Source: Pectobacterium atrosepticum
GTDB taxonomy: Bacteria > Pseudomonadota > Gammaproteobacteria > Enterobacterales > Enterobacteriaceae
Assembly: GCA_019056595.1 (NCBI GenBank)
Contig: CP036163.1
Span: 3,844,001 to 3,908,000 of the forward strand
Direction of reading: 5' to 3'
DNA length: 64,000 nucleotides
A program made the translations under genes and the position numbers. Shown here piece after piece: positions 25,027-33,593 of the stretch. How positions within the stretch are numbered: position 1 is the stretch's first letter; each line of letters begins with the position of its first letter. Below the pieces are notes generated by a model. The model had not been told where the DNA came from and did not search any database. It saw only the letters and a program-made list of their open reading frames with translations.

Positions 25027-26451
25027 ATGAACATGAAATTTTTCGTGTTGGCTATTGGTCTGCAATGGGTTACGCCGTGCGTTCTGGCCGATCAGTTCAA
25101 CGTCAATTTACCCCAGGCGAACAGCGGAGCGCTGGGGTATGGGGCTGATGTCAGTGGTGCTGTGTCAGATAAACTCTTTTATACGCTCGGTGGCGGTTCT
25201 GTGATTTCGCAGCCGGCAACGCGTATCAGTATGCAGAAGCTGGGTGTTGATCTCGGTTGGAGTTCTGATTTGCAGTGTGGCAATTTTGACCTGAAAACGA
25301 CGGTCGGCAATCAGTTGAATGGCGTGACATCCGGATACAAAAACCTGATGGGGGAAGTCATTCAGGGGGCGACCGGTGCGGTCTCCAGTTTACCTGGTGC
25401 CATTATTCAACGAGCGAGCCCGGGACTCTATGACATGCTGACTAACGGTGTTCTCCAGGCAAATGTCGCATTTGATAAGGCCATGTTTAACTGCCAAAAC
25501 ATGACTAAACGGATGATGGATTTTTCGGATTCCAGCAAATGGACGCAATCCGCACAGGCAGATGAATACAAGCAACTGGTTAATAGCGGAAAAGCGGACG
25601 CCATTCAAACGGATAACGACTCCCAAAAACTGACTGGCAATAACGGCCAAAATTGGATTGGTGGTCAGCGACGTGGCGGTAAAGGGCAGCCAGCTATTCG
25701 CCCAACACACGATTTGGCCGCAGCCGGTTATAACATGATGAATAGCCAGCCGGCGTTGAGTACATCTTCCGTCAGTACCAGCAATTGCACTGGCTCAGTC
25801 TGTCAGAAATTCCCTAACTCGGAGGAAGCCGCAAAAGCTGTCGTCCAGGTGCTTGGCGATCGCTCGATGCGGACGTGTAAGGTTGCCACTGACTGCACCA
25901 GTGGGGATGAAGGCCAACAACCCGGAACTACTCAGGCGGGAACCGGGTTTGCCCCCATGTTGGAAGAGGCAACGAAAGCCAATCTTGAACAACTGGTGAA
26001 AATGGTTAATGGGGCAGAGAAACCTACCGCGGCGAACCTGGGCAAATTGAAAGCTGGGAGCCTGACTATCACCAGTGGTGTTATCCGGGCATTACAACGT
26101 GATCCAGATAACGCTGCATTGACTGGTCGGTTGGCCAGCGAACTGGCGATGGCGGATACGGTCGAGACGGCCTTACTGATGCGACGCATGCTGATGACCG
26201 GAATGTCTGAGCCAAATGCTGCCGCTCAGGAGGCTGCGGTTGATGAGGGAACTCGTCGTATTGAATCGCTCGATCGGGAAATTAATGCGCTAAAGAATGA
26301 GATGGAACTCAAACGCGAGCTGGCACGTAACTCGGTACTGACCATCATTGAGCGGGAAAATAGCCGCGTAGAAACCAATCCGCAGAAGCAAATCCAGGAC
26401 AACACGGATATGCGCGTCAATCAGATGACTACCCCTGTTCAGGGTAAATAA
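25027..26451 (+). CDS. TIGR03755-type ICE protein
   Basis: 474 residues with a signal peptide (cleavage after VLA, about residue 21). The mature N-terminus NSGALGYGADVSGAVSDKLFYTLGGGSVISQPATR is the PFL_4711/TIGR03755 signature. A C-terminal coiled coil (IESLDREINALKNEMELKRELARN) ends the protein. Periplasmic; its constant place after the TraU-like gene suggests a role comparable with TraH or TraN in mating-pair stabilisation. Confidence 0.82.
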   Translation: MNMKFFVLAIGLQWVTPCVLADQFNVNLPQANSGALGYGADVSGAVSDKLFYTLGGGSVISQPATRISMQKLGVDLGWSSDLQCGNFDLKTTVGNQLNGVTSGYKNLMGEVIQGATGAVSSLPGAIIQRASPGLYDMLTNGVLQANVAFDKAMFNCQNMTKRMMDFSDSSKWTQSAQADEYKQLVNSGKADAIQTDNDSQKLTGNNGQNWIGGQRRGGKGQPAIRPTHDLAAAGYNMMNSQPALSTSSVSTSNCTGSVCQKFPNSEEAAKAVVQVLGDRSMRTCKVATDCTSGDEGQQPGTTQAGTGFAPMLEEATKANLEQLVKMVNGAEKPTAANLGKLKAGSLTITSGVIRALQRDPDNAALTGRLASELAMADTVETALLMRRMLMTGMSEPNAAAQEAAVDEGTRRIESLDREINALKNEMELKRELARNSVLTIIERENSRVETNPQKQIQDNTDMRVNQMTTPVQGK

Positions 26452-26453
26452 TT

Positions 26454-26825
26454 ATGCCTGAATCTAAAAAGATACAGTCTCAGCCTGTTTTTAAACGGCT
26501 ACGACAGGCAACCAGAGTGTTGCTACTCCTGTTGCCACTTGGCGTTGGATCTATGCTTATTGCGTTTCTGATAGCGAATATCGGTGTGTCATATCCAGAT
26601 GAATTCTTAGCCCTTCGTAGTTGGATGCAGCGAACGAGCATTGGCTGGTTGGTCTGGCGGTTGATGCTGTATAGCGTACTGGGATGGGGGTTCTGGAAAA
26701 TCTGGCATGCCCCTAGATGTAAGCCGGAATATAAAGCCCCGCTGAGACGGATGGCCATCGTGAGTGTGATGTTTTTACTGGCGTGTGAATACGCTATGTA
26801 TATCGACACAGGAATGACGCGATGA
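26454..26825 (+). CDS. Hypothetical ICE membrane protein
   Basis: 123 residues, about three membrane spans (25-48, 63-85, 102-118) with short loops and a basic N-terminus. Starts two bases after the preceding stop and overlaps the TraG-like gene by four bases, so it belongs to this operon. Small membrane proteins of this size regularly precede the TraG-N gene in GI-type ICEs; no specific function known. Confidence 0.65.
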   Translation: MPESKKIQSQPVFKRLRQATRVLLLLLPLGVGSMLIAFLIANIGVSYPDEFLALRSWMQRTSIGWLVWRLMLYSVLGWGFWKIWHAPRCKPEYKAPLRRMAIVSVMFLLACEYAMYIDTGMTR

Positions 26826-28354
26826 CCACAAACAGCTATTTCGAGTATTTTCTGACGCTACTGGGTTGGGTCATTAATAATGGCCTGTGGAACATCCTGA
26901 TTGGTACCGGACTATTTGCTGCACCTTTGGCCTTTAAAATAGTTGGTATTTGGATGAAGGTCCGAGAAGAAGGAGAGGACGAAGGAAACAAAGGAATGCT
27001 ATCGCTACCCCGCATCGAAAACGCACTGTACGGTGGGTTCTTTGTGATGTTGGCCTGCTGCGTTCCGTTGATTAATTTGAGCCTGAGTACCATGCAGTAC
27101 GATACGTCTCGAGCGAAAACGTGTGGAACCTGGACACCATTGTCTCCGGATGAAAGTGGGTATTCGAGCGTAGTGTCCAGCCTTAATGATCAGACTGCTG
27201 CGGTACCCTTTTGGTGGGCCGTTGTACACCGCCTGTCAAAAGGGGTAACACAGGCTGCCGTCGCGACCATTCCTTGTCGCCCGGATTTGCGCCAGGTTCG
27301 TTTTGAGGTGCAGAGAACCAATATCAGCAATCCGGCGTTGGCTGAAGAGCTTCAGGACTTTACCAACGACTGTTATGCGCTCGCGTTATATACGTGGAAA
27401 CAGCAAGATCAGGGAGCCACAACGGATAAGGATGTGCTGAAGGACATTGAATGGTTAGGCAGTTCAACGTTTCGTTCCCGTTATTATGGTGAACTGAACT
27501 CAAAAATGCCGCGGTCAAATTTTCCCTGGAGCGATGCCAGGGACAGTGGGCGGCCGAATACGGGGCGGGGGGGGTATCCTACATGTAATGAATGGTGGTC
27601 CACAGCGGATACCGGTTTGCAGGATAGGGTAGTCAATCAAGCTGACCCAGGCATGTGGCTGCGTCTTTCTGCCGCACTGAAAATGATGGGGAAAAGCACG
27701 GCTGACTACAAAGAAGCAGTGATCAGGCGACTGGTGAGTCCTCAGAGCCTAAATATCTCTCAGGGAGGGCAGGTTTATGCGGGCTACGGAGGTAATGCGG
27801 ACTTCACCACGATGAATACCGTCAATCGGTTTGGTGCTATTGCCGGCGGCGCGTTGGGAAGCCTGGGAGCATTTCCGGCATTTGATGCGATGCGCCAGGC
27901 GCTACCAATGGTTCAGGCTATTTTATTGATGGCTATCTACGTCATGTTGCCGCTGATCCTTGCGTTTGGTGTCTATGAATTCAAGGTCGTGATTACCCTA
28001 ACGTTCGTGATATTCGCGCTGAATTTCCTGACGTTCTGGTGGGAACTGGCTCGGTGGCTCGACAGTTGGCTACTTGAAGCACTGTACAGCTCGGATACCC
28101 ACAGCAGATTTAATCTGGCAGGGTTTCAAAACACCTCTGACGACCTGGTCATGACTTTTGTGATGGGAACAATGTTCATTGTTCTGCCGGCAGTATGGGT
28201 AGGATCATTATCGTGGGCAGGGCGGGATATCGGGGCTGCGTTATCCAACGCAATAGGTAGTGGAGTAAAAGATGCTAGAGTTTCAGCAAGTAGTGCTGGT
28301 GATGCTGCTAGTGGGGCAATAAAACAAGCGGCTACAAATAGGTTATCAAAATAA
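26822..28354 (+). CDS. TraG N-terminal domain-type mating-pair protein
   Basis: 510 residues. N-terminal and C-terminal membrane clusters (about 10-45, 65-85, 360-400, 440-465) around a large periplasmic domain; the sequence FEYFLTLLGWVINNGLWNIL and the late MVQAILLMAIYVMLPLILAFG region match the TraG-N (PF07916) family. F-plasmid TraG stabilises mating pairs and acts in entry exclusion; ICE versions such as this lack the long C-terminal exclusion domain. Last gene of the T4SS block, followed by a strong bidirectional hairpin. Confidence 0.8.
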   Translation: MTTNSYFEYFLTLLGWVINNGLWNILIGTGLFAAPLAFKIVGIWMKVREEGEDEGNKGMLSLPRIENALYGGFFVMLACCVPLINLSLSTMQYDTSRAKTCGTWTPLSPDESGYSSVVSSLNDQTAAVPFWWAVVHRLSKGVTQAAVATIPCRPDLRQVRFEVQRTNISNPALAEELQDFTNDCYALALYTWKQQDQGATTDKDVLKDIEWLGSSTFRSRYYGELNSKMPRSNFPWSDARDSGRPNTGRGGYPTCNEWWSTADTGLQDRVVNQADPGMWLRLSAALKMMGKSTADYKEAVIRRLVSPQSLNISQGGQVYAGYGGNADFTTMNTVNRFGAIAGGALGSLGAFPAFDAMRQALPMVQAILLMAIYVMLPLILAFGVYEFKVVITLTFVIFALNFLTFWWELARWLDSWLLEALYSSDTHSRFNLAGFQNTSDDLVMTFVMGTMFIVLPAVWVGSLSWAGRDIGAALSNAIGSGVKDARVSASSAGDAASGAIKQAATNRLSK

Positions 28355-28363
28355 GTATTGCAG

Positions 28364-28391
28364 ATTAAATAGCCTTAACAGGCTATTTAAT
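28364..28391 (+). terminator. Bidirectional terminator at the end of the T4SS block
   Basis: ATTAAATAGCC / GGCTATTTAAT with a six-base loop. It overlaps the last codons of the convergent minus-strand gene, so both transcripts can end here. Confidence 0.75.
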
Positions 28392-28776
28392 CATCGCTGT
28401 CTCTGTAGTATTTGTTTGGATTCTCTTTATAGCTACCGCATTCGTGCGAGTCGTAAGAGTCATAGCTGCCTGATTGATAATTGGTGACGTAAACTGGTGT
28501 TCCGTCTCCTAACCCTTTTTTAGGGCTAATCAAGAAAACAGCCCAAAGTAAAAGGAACATACCACCAAGAATAAATCCACCAAACAGAATAGCGGCAATG
28601 GATAAGGTTAAAAATGCAGTAACAGGAATATGACCAAGCCACTTCGGCATATTATGACGACCAGCGGCAGCTACACACGTTGCATCCCACTGTTTCAGTC
28701 TGTTCTTTGTGCTTTTCCAGATACCTGCCGCCTTGATTCCACGCTGATAGGCTTGGTTCTTTGCTGTGCTTTGCAT
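28387..28776 (-). CDS. Small antisense membrane protein (possibly DUF3742)
   Basis: 129 residues from the ATG at 28776, which has GAAGGA eight bases upstream; the longer frame to 28806 is less likely. A basic N-terminus (GIWKSTKNRLKQWD), two close membrane spans (about 52-85) and a short C-terminal Ser/Tyr-rich tail. The layout and its location convergent to the TraG-like gene recall the DUF3742 proteins found here in PFGI-1-type elements, but sequence similarity is uncertain. Confidence 0.5.
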   Translation of the reverse strand: MQSTAKNQAYQRGIKAAGIWKSTKNRLKQWDATCVAAAGRHNMPKWLGHIPVTAFLTLSIAAILFGGFILGGMFLLLWAVFLISPKKGLGDGTPVYVTNYQSGSYDSYDSHECGSYKENPNKYYRDSDD

Positions 28777-28918
28777 CTGAATATCCTTCTCAATGGAACA
28801 TCTCATGGTTACATTTTAGTCTAGTAAAGGGCGCAAATCCATCAAATTAAAAGGGATTACACACCGTTTCGCTAGAGAAATCTGCCGCTACAAGACCGAA
28901 TTTAAATGAATCTATTTT

Positions 28919-29275
28919 TCATATGCCCAATATGTTCGCCAGTGTGATTTCGACATCAGCCATGACCTGAGGTGACACCGTATCAATATATTTCGCGCTT
29001 CTTGCCTGAAAATCAAGAGAGTTCAGTTGGTGGCAAAGAATCACTCCAGTCACTTTGCCTTTCTCTGTATCACCACCGCCGATATAAACGACGATGTTTT
29101 TTTCGCGCAAGGACCCTGCGCCTGATGTTATCGCGGCACAGGCTGTAACGCCGGTTTCTTTGTTCACGGTATCAACCGATATTACGAGGAAGTAATGCGG
29201 CCCAGCAATCTCTCTACCAGCAATTGGATCTGGATTGACTAACCAAATTTCACCTCTTTTTGGCATCCGAGCCAT
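28919..29275 (-). CDS. MazF/PemK-family toxin
   Basis: 118 residues from ATG 29275 (AGGAG eight bases upstream), overlapping the antitoxin stop as TGATG. The fold signature of MazF/PemK endoribonucleases is present: PKRGEIWLVNPDP at the start, a beta-rich core with HYFLVISVD, and VTGVILCHQLNSLDFQAR carrying the conserved strand and polar residues before the last helix. It cleaves mRNA when the antitoxin decays, stabilising the ICE. No internal stop or frameshift. Confidence 0.85.
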   Translation of the reverse strand: MARMPKRGEIWLVNPDPIAGREIAGPHYFLVISVDTVNKETGVTACAAITSGAGSLREKNIVVYIGGGDTEKGKVTGVILCHQLNSLDFQARSAKYIDTVSPQVMADVEITLANILGI

Positions 29276-29577
29276 CAAAAAATCTCCTGTCCTGCAGGCT
29301 TCAGTTGCTGAAATGGCTGTGTTGCTTCCCTTAAGATCCTGATATCCCGAGTACTTAAATCAGACACCAGTTCTTCAGGAGACATCCTGCGTTTGCGTGG
29401 CTTTACTGTCTGCGGCATGATTTTCAGTGCACCATTATCCTGGACAAGAACTACGTCTTCGCCTTCTTTCCAGTTCATCGCGAGGGCGATTTCTTTAGGA
29501 ATAGTTACGATGATGGCCCTGCCCTGCTTACGCAGACGGGCGCTTTTGCCTATCGATTTTTCAACTGTAATATTCAT
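29275..29577 (-). CDS. AbrB/MazE-type antitoxin
   Basis: 100 residues from ATG 29577, chosen because GGAGAG lies just upstream; an ATG four codons earlier lacks this. The N-terminus (VEKSIGKSARLRKQGRAIIVTIPKEIALAMNWKEGEDVVLVQ) is a SpoVT-AbrB swapped-hairpin DNA-binding domain. The C-terminal 45 residues are the likely toxin-neutralising part. The pair is in the usual antitoxin-first order and probably autoregulated from the 29578-29650 region. Confidence 0.82.
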   Translation of the reverse strand: MNITVEKSIGKSARLRKQGRAIIVTIPKEIALAMNWKEGEDVVLVQDNGALKIMPQTVKPRKRRMSPEELVSDLSTRDIRILREATQPFQQLKPAGQEIF

Positions 29578-29705
29578 TACACTCTCCATTGGTGCAACCG
29601 TGATAACACCAATATAGCGCAGAAAATGCTCTACCGAAAGCCCGAATAGAGAGTCAGGTGGATATCTTACATCTGTAGAAGATGGGCATGTAGGTTACAT
29701 ATCAC

Positions 29706-29847
29706 ACTGATAATCCGGTGTGGCATCAGGCAGAATCAGCAGGCTACCTCTATCTATCGTGCTAAATTAAGTTTTGCGATCGAATGAATGGTCAGTAAGA
29801 TCCATGTGTTATGTACAACCATCACTAAAACACACCGGATTATCAGT
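29706..29847 (+). repeat. 17-bp perfect inverted repeat ahead of the restriction-modification genes
   Basis: ACTGATAATCCGGTGTG (29706-29722) and its exact reverse complement CACACCGGATTATCAGT (29831-29847) face each other across 108 bp. The right copy ends directly at the ATG of the methylase-nuclease gene, where a ribosome binding site is expected but not seen. The repeat could be an operator or an RNA stem that masks the start. Confidence 0.7.
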
Positions 29848-31746
29848 ATGGCAAATGAGCGAGTAACGGAAGGGTTGGTACGAGATACGTTAAGGGGGCT
29901 TGGTTACTATGGAGCAGACAACGGGATCAGCATTGAAGAGCAAAAGTCTGAAATATCCAGAGTTAAAACTTTGTTATCTAAAGCAAGTAAAAATGCAAAA
30001 GGGAACGCAGGATACCCTGAATTTATTATTTCTAACCTGAAAGATACGGCATTTCTCATTGTCTTCGAGTGTAAACATGATGTGAGAAAGCACGAAAGCC
30101 AGACTGGAAATAAACCTGTTGAATTCGCTGTAGATGGTGTCTTGCACTATGCCAAACATCTGGCAAAGGACTACACCGTTGTTGCTGTCGCCGTCAGTGG
30201 TGAAACAGCCAGCTCGATGAAAATCTCCAGCTTCTTGGTTCCTGCAGGAACGACAGAAACGAAAATTCTTACCAATGAATCAGGTGCTCCAGTGATGGAG
30301 CTGCTTCCGTTTGATGATTATTACCGATTGGCTTCTTTTGACCCCGATGTTGCGAAAAAACGCCATGCTGATCTGCTTGCCTTCTCCCGTGAGCTTCATG
30401 AACTCATATGGGCTAAAGCTAAAGTTTCCGAAGAAGATAAGCCTTTGTTGGTCAGTGGAACGTTAATCGCACTAATGAATGTCACGTTCATGAAGACATT
30501 TGACAGCCTGCCTGCAGGGGAGTTGCAAGATGCCTGGTTGGGGGCGATTAAAAAAGAACTGGATAAGGCAGAGATCCCCCAGGCGAAAAAAGACACGATG
30601 TTGCAGCCGTACACCTCTATAGCAGTACACCCCAATCTGGGTCGTCCTGACAGTAGAACGGCAAAAGAGCATCCTGGAGGCGTGTTTAAAGAGATTATTC
30701 GGAGAATTTGTGAAAATGTCTGGCCGTATATCAACATTTATCATGATTTTGATGTTGTTGGCCAGTTTTATGGCGAGTTCTTAAAGTACACCGCTGGTGA
30801 TAAAAAAGCACTCGGTATCGTACTGACACCTGGGCATATCTCAGAATTGTTCTCTTTGCTGGCAAATGTCGGGCCTGAGTCGCGGGTCCTGGATATATGT
30901 GCCGGCACGGGCGGTTTTCTGATTTCAGCCATGCAACACATGCTTAAAAAGGCGGTGACAGAAGCGCAACGCCAGGATATTCGTCGTAATAGACTGATAG
31001 GAATAGAAAACAGTCCAAAAATGTTTGCTCTGGCTGCTTCCAATATGATCCTCCGTGGTGATGGCAAAGCCAACCTGCACCAGGCCAGTTGTTTTGATGA
31101 TGCGATAATTCGCTCAGTAAAAGGCATGAAGCCTAATGTTGGAATGCTAAACCCACCTTATGCGCAATCGAAAAGTGATGCGGAACTCCATGAGCTGTAT
31201 TTTGTGAAGCAGATGCTGAATTGCCTTCAGCCTGGCTCTATCGGTATTGCTATTGTTCCAATGTCTTGTGCCATTTCTCCTAATCCGGTAAGAGAAGAAT
31301 TACTGAAACATCATACCCTCGATGCCGTAATGTCGATGCCGCCAGAATTGTTTAATTCAGTGGGAGTTGTTACTTGCATTATGGTGTGGATTGCAGGCCA
31401 GCCTCATGAATATTCAGATCGGAAAACCTGGTTTGGCTATTGGCGAGATGATGGCTTTGTTAAAACCAAACATAAAGGGCGAATTGATATTAATCATCGT
31501 TGGCCTGATATTCGTGACCGTTGGGTTGCAATGTATCGTAATCGTGAAATACACCCTGGCGAAAGTGCAACATATAAAGTGTCATCAACTGATGAATGGT
31601 GTGCTGAAGCTTATATCGAAACAGATTATACCCTTTTGACTAAAGAAATATTTGAGCAAGATATTAAAAGATTTTTGCTTTTTAATTTAATGCTTGATGT
31701 GCAAGGTAGTCCTGAGATTGGTCGGGGAGACGATGATGAAGCTTGA
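29848..31746 (+). CDS. BcgI-like type IIB restriction-modification subunit A (nuclease + N6-adenine methylase)
   Basis: 632 residues from ATG 29848 (another in-frame ATG at 29788 is possible). N-terminal nuclease-like domain: PEF at residues 57-59 and FECKHD at 73-78 give a PD-(D/E)xK core. Then a helical linker and an HsdM-type methylase with motif I DICAGTGGF (about 348) and motif IV NPPY (about 434). Nuclease and methylase in one chain of about 630 residues, followed by a TRD subunit of about 330 residues, is the BcgI A/B layout. Such enzymes need both subunits to cut on both sides of a bipartite site. It overlaps the next gene by 11 bases. A type I HsdM is less likely, as no hsdR gene is present. 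Confidence 0.75.
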   Translation: MANERVTEGLVRDTLRGLGYYGADNGISIEEQKSEISRVKTLLSKASKNAKGNAGYPEFIISNLKDTAFLIVFECKHDVRKHESQTGNKPVEFAVDGVLHYAKHLAKDYTVVAVAVSGETASSMKISSFLVPAGTTETKILTNESGAPVMELLPFDDYYRLASFDPDVAKKRHADLLAFSRELHELIWAKAKVSEEDKPLLVSGTLIALMNVTFMKTFDSLPAGELQDAWLGAIKKELDKAEIPQAKKDTMLQPYTSIAVHPNLGRPDSRTAKEHPGGVFKEIIRRICENVWPYINIYHDFDVVGQFYGEFLKYTAGDKKALGIVLTPGHISELFSLLANVGPESRVLDICAGTGGFLISAMQHMLKKAVTEAQRQDIRRNRLIGIENSPKMFALAASNMILRGDGKANLHQASCFDDAIIRSVKGMKPNVGMLNPPYAQSKSDAELHELYFVKQMLNCLQPGSIGIAIVPMSCAISPNPVREELLKHHTLDAVMSMPPELFNSVGVVTCIMVWIAGQPHEYSDRKTWFGYWRDDGFVKTKHKGRIDINHRWPDIRDRWVAMYRNREIHPGESATYKVSSTDEWCAEAYIETDYTLLTKEIFEQDIKRFLLFNLMLDVQGSPEIGRGDDDEA

Positions 31747-32722
31747 TGAATTATTTCATGTCCGTAACGGTATTGTTAGCTCTGGGCTAAATATACAGTC
31801 AGGGCCTTTCTTTGGATCAATACCCTATTTGCGCCCTGCCAATACCCAGCAACGCACAATCTCCGGATGGATATCAAAATCGGATGTTGAAGGAAAAAAT
31901 ATTTATCCTGAGGGGAGTTTGTTTGTTTCAACTAATGGTGAGGGGAGTCATACATATTCTTATGTATCTTCATTCGAGTTTGCATGTAATAGTGATGTTT
32001 CAATACTTATACCTAAAATAGATATGGGTCTTAGAGATAAAATATTCTATGCACGATGCATAACAATGAATCGCTACCTGTTTTCATATGGAAGGAAGCC
32101 TAAAGGAAAACGGTTGAAAGAAATTGAAATTCCTAATGCAGTACCAGATTGGGTGAAAGATATAAATACGAATGAAACCTTAAGTGTTTTAGATGATTTT
32201 AAAAATAACACTGAGTTTCCCTTTAATGAAAAGTCAGAGAGAAAATTGGATTTTGTTCCTGTTAATAGTTTATTTGATGTGCGTTATGGACATTCTCTTG
32301 AGTTAAATAGACTTGATTTATTGAGTCGACGTGATGGTGGTATTCCATTTGTATCGAGGAAGATGGGGGGGAATGGTATATCCTCTTACGTGGCACCAAT
32401 TGACTCTATACCGCCTGCACCTGCAGGAGAATTAACATGCGCTTTAAGTGGTAATGGTGTGTTATCTACCTTTTATCAGGAAACCCCATTTTATACGGGT
32501 TTTCATGTGGCTTGTCTTCGGCCGCTATTTGAAATGTCTCGCGAGGAGTTATTATATTATTGTTCATGTATATGGCAAAATCGCAATAAATTTAGTTATG
32601 GACGGCAGGCTAACCGAACACTTAAAGATCTATTAGTGCCATCACGGGACTCAGTTCCTCACTGGGTTTACGGGGCATTATCTCGGATAACTGAACAGGT
32701 TATAAGTAGTTCAGCTCGTTAA
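31736..32722 (+). CDS. BcgI-like specificity subunit B (two target-recognition domains)
   Basis: 328 residues; ATG 31736 or 31733 (adjacent ATGs) after GGGGAGA, inside the end of the A-subunit gene. Two similar halves are visible: RYLFSYGRKPKGKRLKEIEIP-PDWV about residues 104-135 and RNKFSYGRQANRTLKDLLVPS-PHWV about 280-310, each a half-site TRD followed by a conserved helix region. Two TRDs imply recognition of a split DNA sequence. AT-rich, unlike the tra genes, and so probably acquired separately. The target sequence cannot be read from the protein. Confidence 0.75.
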   Translation: MKLDELFHVRNGIVSSGLNIQSGPFFGSIPYLRPANTQQRTISGWISKSDVEGKNIYPEGSLFVSTNGEGSHTYSYVSSFEFACNSDVSILIPKIDMGLRDKIFYARCITMNRYLFSYGRKPKGKRLKEIEIPNAVPDWVKDINTNETLSVLDDFKNNTEFPFNEKSERKLDFVPVNSLFDVRYGHSLELNRLDLLSRRDGGIPFVSRKMGGNGISSYVAPIDSIPPAPAGELTCALSGNGVLSTFYQETPFYTGFHVACLRPLFEMSREELLYYCSCIWQNRNKFSYGRQANRTLKDLLVPSRDSVPHWVYGALSRITEQVISSSAR

Positions 32723-32747
32723 ATTGTATTAAGAGCATTATTAATAT

Positions 32748-32863
32748 GTTATCCACATATCCACGGACAAATAAGCCAGTGAGTCAGCGCCCACCAAAGG
32801 CGCTGGCGAACGGGAGCGGTCGGCGAGTGTCGAGCCGACTTTGTCGGTGGATATGTGGGTAAC
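32748..32863 (+). repeat. Long inverted repeat with nested hairpins and a DnaA-box match
   Basis: Arms 32748-32764 (GTTATCCACATATCCAC) and 32847-32863 (GTGGATATGTGGGTAAC) match at 16 of 17 positions. Inside lie two more hairpins, CAGCGCC/GGCGCTG (32785-32805) and GTCGGC/GCCGAC (32819-32839). The left arm contains TTATCCACA (32749-32757), identical to the DnaA-box consensus; one chance match per window is plausible. Candidate replication or transfer origin, or a structured RNA. Rest of 32723-33830: described in the next entries. Confidence 0.5.
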
Positions 32864-32928
32864 TATTTGACGATCCCGAATTGCGTTGTTAATATCGATT
32901 TCGCTGTACCATCGTCCACTCGGACGAT

Positions 32929-33102
32929 CACCAATGATCTTTCAGTCTGTGAGGATCGCCTTCGGGTGACTGAATCACTTTTCCAGAGCCTGTAAGGAAA
33001 AGGGCGTGATTAAGAAGCGCGGTAAATCTGCCATCCTTTGAGAGCAGATGTCACCAGGTAGTTTAAACGCCGCTACGAGCGTGGTGATGAAGGTTCCGCT
33101 TA
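32929..33102 (+). ncRNA. STAXI-like pseudoknot element, copy 1 of a 174-bp direct repeat
   Basis: Differs from 35194-35367 at three of 174 positions. Crossing pairings are possible: GATC/GATC against TTCAGTC/GACTGAA, with a C-TTCG-G loop, then a middle ATCTGC/GCAGAT stem, then GTAG/CTAC against CGC/GCG near a TACG loop. Repeated simple pseudoknots with UNCG-type loops are the description of the STAXI motif, known near ssb, topoisomerase, antirestriction and integrase genes. A CGTCC/GGACG hairpin precedes it. Family name is from memory; structure not computed. Confidence 0.45.
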
Positions 33103-33304
33103 TACACTCAAATACTGGCTCGTCTTATCGAGAGCAGATCGATAGCTTCAGCAACAATTTGATGTTGTTCGGAGTTTTCTGTTTTACGCACAATTCAAGA
33201 TACGAATACGTCTAGAGCGACGTCCGACCTTTGCACGCACGTATAAGGCCATTTGGTACATTTGGCCGCTTACGGGAGTCGCAATGAAAGGCCGAAGCTG
33301 CGCG

Positions 33305-33344
33305 GCGTCACTTGTGTATGAGCAACGCGAATACCAAGTGACGC
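33305..33344 (+). repeat. 10-bp inverted repeat in non-coding region
   Basis: GCGTCACTTG (33305-33314) and CAAGTGACGC (33335-33344), spacer 20 bp. The spacer and flanks are GC-rich in a region without a convincing gene (33103-33490). It could be a recombinase or regulator site; nothing else in the stretch is readable. Confidence 0.4.
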
Positions 33345-33491
33345 GCGCAGCGCGTATACGGTCAGAGCTTACGCACTGCCCGATAGACGATTCTTCTACC
33401 ATCTGACCAACACGTAGTAACGGTTTTAATACGTATAAAGACGTTTTACTAGCCGTTTAATGGTCGTTCATTTAACAAACAGTCCGAATGT

Positions 33492-33593
33492 ATGAAAGAC
33501 ATCATCATGAAGACATTTCTATTAGATAGAGGAGGTAATCAGCACGACATCGATGGCGACGTCAGCAACAACTGGCGTGTGGAGGTAGACTGA
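33492..33593 (+). CDS. Possible 33-residue small protein
   Basis: ATG 33492 to TGA 33593 encodes a short peptide with a second ATG six codons in (MKTFLLDRGGNQHDIDGDV...). No clear ribosome binding site. The CTGAC-GAAA-GTCAG hairpin overlaps the stop codon. It could be a leader peptide or a chance frame; neither can be settled by inspection. Confidence 0.25.
   Translation: MKDIIMKTFLLDRGGNQHDIDGDVSNNWRVEVD

Noticed and set aside
29706-29847. Attachment (att) site
   Set aside because: The two copies are inverted and flank only 108 bp of non-coding DNA; direct copies at element ends would be expected.
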